The notes under the pieces were generated by a model. That model worked only from the letters and a program-made list of their open reading frames with translations. It was not told the DNA's origin and did not search any database. Positions 32,404-34,053 of a DNA stretch of 34,053 bases are shown here, one piece after another (the stretch's first letter is position 1; each line of letters opens with the position of its first letter). The position numbers were made by a program, and so were the translations under genes. The stretch is from Candidatus Dormiibacterota bacterium (GTDB lineage Bacteria; Acidobacteriota; Polarisedimenticolia; Gp22-AA2): positions 1-34,053 of the forward strand of contig DASQAT010000036.1 in assembly GCA_035635555.1 (NCBI GenBank), given 5' to 3'.

Positions 32404-32826
32404 ATGACTACTGAGGCTAAAGATCCCGCCGAAGACCAGACGTTGCTTAAGGTACGCCGAGGACGAGTGGACTCCGTGGATCTGTACGAAATCAAAGACA
32501 GCGAACTGGACTTGCTGGAAAAGGGATCTCCGGCAGGCTTGCAGCTGAATTTCGCTATCTTCCTCTTGTCGTTGGCCTTCTCGGCGATCTGTGCATTAAC
32601 TACGGCGACCTTCGCGAGTTCGAAGATCGAGACTGTGTTCATACTTGTTAGCGTGGTTGGGATCATCGGGGGGTGCTACCTCTTGATTTCGTGGTGCCTG
32701 ACACGACGGTCGGTTAATGACCTGTGCAAGAGAATCCGGGATCGGATTCCACCTGAGGCAATTCCGCCCGACTCTGAGGAGACCCCTCACGACGCAGGCG
32801 ATGACGGTGGAGAACCAGCAGGCTAA
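32404..32826 (+). CDS. Two-TM membrane protein coupled to the Cas2-like gene
   Basis: 140 residues; its ATG lies 2 nt after the Cas2-like stop codon. A hydrophilic N-terminal region with VDLYEIKDSELDLLEKGSPA (about 25-44) is followed by two TM helices: LQLNFAIFLLSLAFSAICAL (about 46-65) and ETVFILVSVVGIIGGCYLLI (about 77-96). A basic stretch (TRRSVNDLCKRIRDRIPPE) and an acidic tail rich in Asp, Glu and Gly end the protein. It has no enzymatic motif that I recognise. Small two-TM proteins are common effectors in toxin and defence modules, where they permeabilise or anchor to the membrane, and the tight coupling suggests that the Cas2-like protein acts with it. That is inference. Confidence 0.7.
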   Translation: MTTEAKDPAEDQTLLKVRRGRVDSVDLYEIKDSELDLLEKGSPAGLQLNFAIFLLSLAFSAICALTTATFASSKIETVFILVSVVGIIGGCYLLISWCLTRRSVNDLCKRIRDRIPPEAIPPDSEETPHDAGDDGGEPAG

Positions 32827-32849
32827 CACATAGGCAAGTTAAGGCGGGA

Positions 32850-33494
32850 GTGAAGGACGCAGCGTGTGTGCTTGGCAAAACAGAGGATGCTCCTGTGAAG
32901 GAACAGATCGACCAAGCGCTCGATGGCTTCGCCGCAAACGTTGAGACCCACCTCAACAAAATCCGTAGGGTAAGACATGAGATGGAGAAGGCAGGCGATC
33001 AGGATCTCGTGGCCGTCGCCAACCTAGTTCAATTCATGGAGCTGTTTATTCTCGATTTCACATTTATCTGCATGGACCATTCCGACGGGAGGCACAAGTG
33101 GCGCCAGGGTCTGTACGGCCGGATCATCAGCTTGATGATCGTCGAATGCTTCGAGGACTTCGGTGAGCTGTTGGCCGGAAAGTTGCGAACGACTATCAAC
33201 TCGCTCGACTATGCTCCCAGCGTCCTCACTAACCTGGGGACGTTACACGGGGACCTTCATCAGCTACGCACGAGGCACGAGAGTACCCTCCGCGAGATCA
33301 GGAACAACGTCTTCGGACACCGCGATCACAACGCTGCTCACCAGATCGAGATGATGGAATCGCTCGATAGAACGCGGCTCGTGCGGGTGCAGCGGGATCT
33401 GATGAAATGGCTTCTTCAGCTTCAGGACTTCTTGTACACCCTGGTCAAACCGCTGCCCGGTTTCGTGAAGTCCCGGCGATCACAACGGACATGA
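32850..33494 (+). CDS. HEPN-like protein (AbiU2-type), candidate RNase
   Basis: 214 residues from GTG 32850; AAGG five nt before the GGGA-GTG region may serve as Shine-Dalgarno, and the start is uncertain by about ten codons. The protein is predicted all-helical. The key feature is STLREIRNNVFGHRDHNAAH (about residues 148-167), containing R-N-N-V-F-G-H, an RX5H form of the HEPN RX4-6H active site, in a context (IRNNVFGHRD) typical of AbiU2-like and related HEPN proteins. Upstream helices include LVQFMELFILDFTFICMD. HEPN proteins are often metal-independent RNases in abortive infection and toxin-antitoxin systems. It lies 23 nt after the two-TM gene on the same strand; no MNT or other classical partner is adjacent. 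Confidence 0.65.
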   Translation: MKDAACVLGKTEDAPVKEQIDQALDGFAANVETHLNKIRRVRHEMEKAGDQDLVAVANLVQFMELFILDFTFICMDHSDGRHKWRQGLYGRIISLMIVECFEDFGELLAGKLRTTINSLDYAPSVLTNLGTLHGDLHQLRTRHESTLREIRNNVFGHRDHNAAHQIEMMESLDRTRLVRVQRDLMKWLLQLQDFLYTLVKPLPGFVKSRRSQRT

Positions 33495-33548
33495 TCATGG
33501 TCATGTTGGCAGCTTCCCGCTGCCCGAGCCGGCGAAGAAGGACACACG

Positions 33549-33725
33549 ATGCCGAAGTTCGAATGGTATTGCCAGAAGTGCAAGAAGTTCCGGCCAGGAT
33601 CCTTCGCGCCCGCGACTAAGCCCATCGTCCCTGGAGAGGATCCACCTCGACCCGCGAATCTGCTGTGTCCGGTCTGTCGGACGATGATGATGCCGAGGAT
33701 CGCCCCCCCGCCGCCACCGACGTAG
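33549..33725 (+). CDS. Zinc-ribbon microprotein
   Basis: 58 residues from ATG 33549. It has two Cys pairs, WYCQKCKKF (Cys8, Cys11) and LLCPVCRTM (Cys40, Cys43), spaced as in a treble or ribbon zinc-binding fold, with a Pro-rich linker (KPIVPGEDPPRPAN) and a run of prolines at the C-terminus. It follows the HEPN gene by 54 nt. Phage-like elements frequently carry such small ribbons; function is unknown. Its last 61 bases are overlapped by a second open frame. Confidence 0.55.
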   Translation: MPKFEWYCQKCKKFRPGSFAPATKPIVPGEDPPRPANLLCPVCRTMMMPRIAPPPPPT

Positions 33726-33808
33726 TCCTCCCCGTCGATGCGGATGCTCCGGCGGCAACACTCAATAGGCTTCTGCTGATCGCCCGCGAGGTTGAAGCCA
33801 CCGGGTGA
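33665..33808 (+). CDS. Possible 47-residue protein overlapping the zinc-ribbon gene
   Basis: From GTG 33665, in another frame than the zinc-ribbon protein, a 47-residue product starts SGLSDDDDAEDRPP and ends LNRLLLIAREVEATG, with a credible amphipathic helix. No Shine-Dalgarno is present. It might be a real overlapping small gene or the continuation of a frameshifted zinc-ribbon reading frame. No family is recognised. Confidence 0.25.
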   Translation: MSGLSDDDDAEDRPPAATDVVLPVDADAPAATLNRLLLIAREVEATG

Positions 33809-33820
33809 TCGGGACTGCGA

Positions 33821-33913
33821 TCAATCCTCCCCGGTCTCGAACTCCTCTTGGCGTAGCCGGATGATCTCCTGCTTCGCGAGAGAGACATCCTCCTCGGGGA
33901 GGTTCTGAGTCCT
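33821..33913 (-). pseudogene. 3' remnant of a minus-strand gene truncated by the IS
   Basis: On the minus strand the frame ending at TGA 33823-33821 reads RTQNLPEEDVSLAKQEIIRL then RQEEFETGED, a coherent charged C-terminal helix. Read upstream it enters the IS end at about 33913 and soon meets a stop codon. The simplest reading is that the IS inserted in the gene and left its last 30 or so codons here. The family cannot be identified from this tail. Confidence 0.4.
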
Positions 33914-33930
33914 AGCAGGGCGCGGAAAAA

Positions 33931-33953
33931 GTCACGACTTCACGGTTCGTGAC
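33931..33953. repeat. Hairpin in the IS left end
   Basis: GTCACGA (33931-33937) pairs with TCGTGAC (33947-33953) around a 9-nt loop, just inside the putative terminal repeat. It may limit read-through transcription into the transposase or bind the transposase. Confidence 0.45.
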
Positions 33954-34001
33954 TGGATCGAGTGACGTACGATGCGTCTCAACACATCGGAGGAGCGCGC
34001 G

Positions 34002-34053
34002 ATGCGTGGAGACGACCGACAGCAAAGCTCGATGTTCAGCTACGTCGCACCGG
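34002..34053 (+). CDS. IS5/IS1182-type transposase, N-terminal fragment
   Basis: Only the first 17 residues are in the window: MRGDDRQQSSMFSYVAP. This opening (MRGxDxQQxSxFSYV) is the standard start of DDE transposases annotated as IS5 or IS1182 family in many Acidobacteria and other soil bacteria. AGGAG lies six nt before the ATG. The catalytic domain lies beyond the window edge, so completeness cannot be judged. Confidence 0.8.
   Translation, partial: MRGDDRQQSSMFSYVAP

Larger units (their letters stand above)
30430..33913. mobile_element. Integrated element (recombinase plus lower-GC cargo), left boundary near greA
   Basis: Grouped as one element because a tyrosine recombinase with two small coupled genes abuts the greA promoter and reads outward, and because the divergent cargo (32132-33725) is visibly less GC-rich than the chromosome to the left. 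No tRNA or obvious direct repeat was found at the greA end, and the right boundary lies beyond or has been cut by the IS starting at about 33912. The boundaries are therefore approximate. Confidence 0.5.
33912..34053 (+). mobile_element. IS5-type insertion sequence, left end (runs off the window)
   Basis: CTAG at 33912-33915 fits the YTAR target duplicated by IS5-group elements; directly after it CAGGGCGCGGAAAAAGTC resembles terminal inverted repeats of such elements. The transposase start follows at 34002. The right end is outside the window, so the exact ends and target duplication cannot be confirmed. Confidence 0.6.

Noticed and set aside
33616-33888. A 90-codon minus-strand frame across the zinc-ribbon region.
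   Set aside because: It is Ser/Arg low-complexity and antisense to the CxxC protein; a different minus frame in the same place (ending at 33821) looks more like a genuine coding remnant.

Overview
The window is GC-rich, densely coded chromosomal DNA from a Gram-negative-type bacterium: it has lipoproteins, a TolC-type outer-membrane protein and a tripartite RND pump. Several proteins (the 158-residue GreA-like protein, PMT-like GT-C enzymes, tandem L,D-transpeptidases) resemble those of Acidobacteriota and related uncultivated soil or subsurface lineages. This placement is an inference from protein character; there is no rRNA or other marker gene to settle it.

Layout. (a) 1-4802, plus strand: a translationally coupled run of two FtsX/MacB-type ABC permeases (the first cut by the window edge), a GT-C glycosyltransferase and a PIG-L/LmbE deacetylase. 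(b) 4820-10044, minus strand: a TENA/PqqC-like iron oxygenase-fold protein, then an envelope group (DUF4398-like lipoprotein, a DUF4398-YkuD fusion lipoprotein, a membrane-anchored YkuD enzyme and a secreted YkuD-like protein without the catalytic motif), then proC. (c) 10185-17856: a copper/silver-type efflux group, with a Cys-rich small exported protein behind a near-consensus promoter, then CusC, CusB and CusA, and a convergent beta-barrel-like protein ending in four histidines. (d) 17853-28069: a surface-glycan or lipid-linked-sugar region with two divergent paralogous GT-C enzymes, a TMTC-like GT-C/TPR protein, a sulfatase-fold lipoprotein, a DUF362 protein, a UbiA-family prenyltransferase resembling decaprenyl-phosphate phosphoribosyltransferase, and a GT2 enzyme. 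(e) 28066-30375: XdhC, a HEAT-repeat lipoprotein and GreA.

(f) From about 30430 to the end the sequence changes character. A tyrosine recombinase gene, apparently broken by one frameshift, sits next to the greA promoter together with two tiny coupled genes. Divergent from it is a compact cargo set of visibly lower GC: a Cas2-fold 'SinR family' small protein, a two-TM membrane protein 2 nt downstream, a HEPN-like protein with an RX5H motif, and a zinc-ribbon microprotein. An IS5-type insertion sequence begins at about 33912, appears to cut off the 3' end of another gene, and runs off the window. I read this as an integrated element carrying a possible undescribed defence or toxin-type module; that function is inference from families and context.

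Expression layout: many neighbouring genes overlap by 1-8 nt, implying translational coupling. Several convergent ends carry GC-rich perfect hairpins without U-tracts. At least three genes show a -10 hexamer 6-7 nt before the start codon and no Shine-Dalgarno sequence, suggesting leaderless mRNAs.
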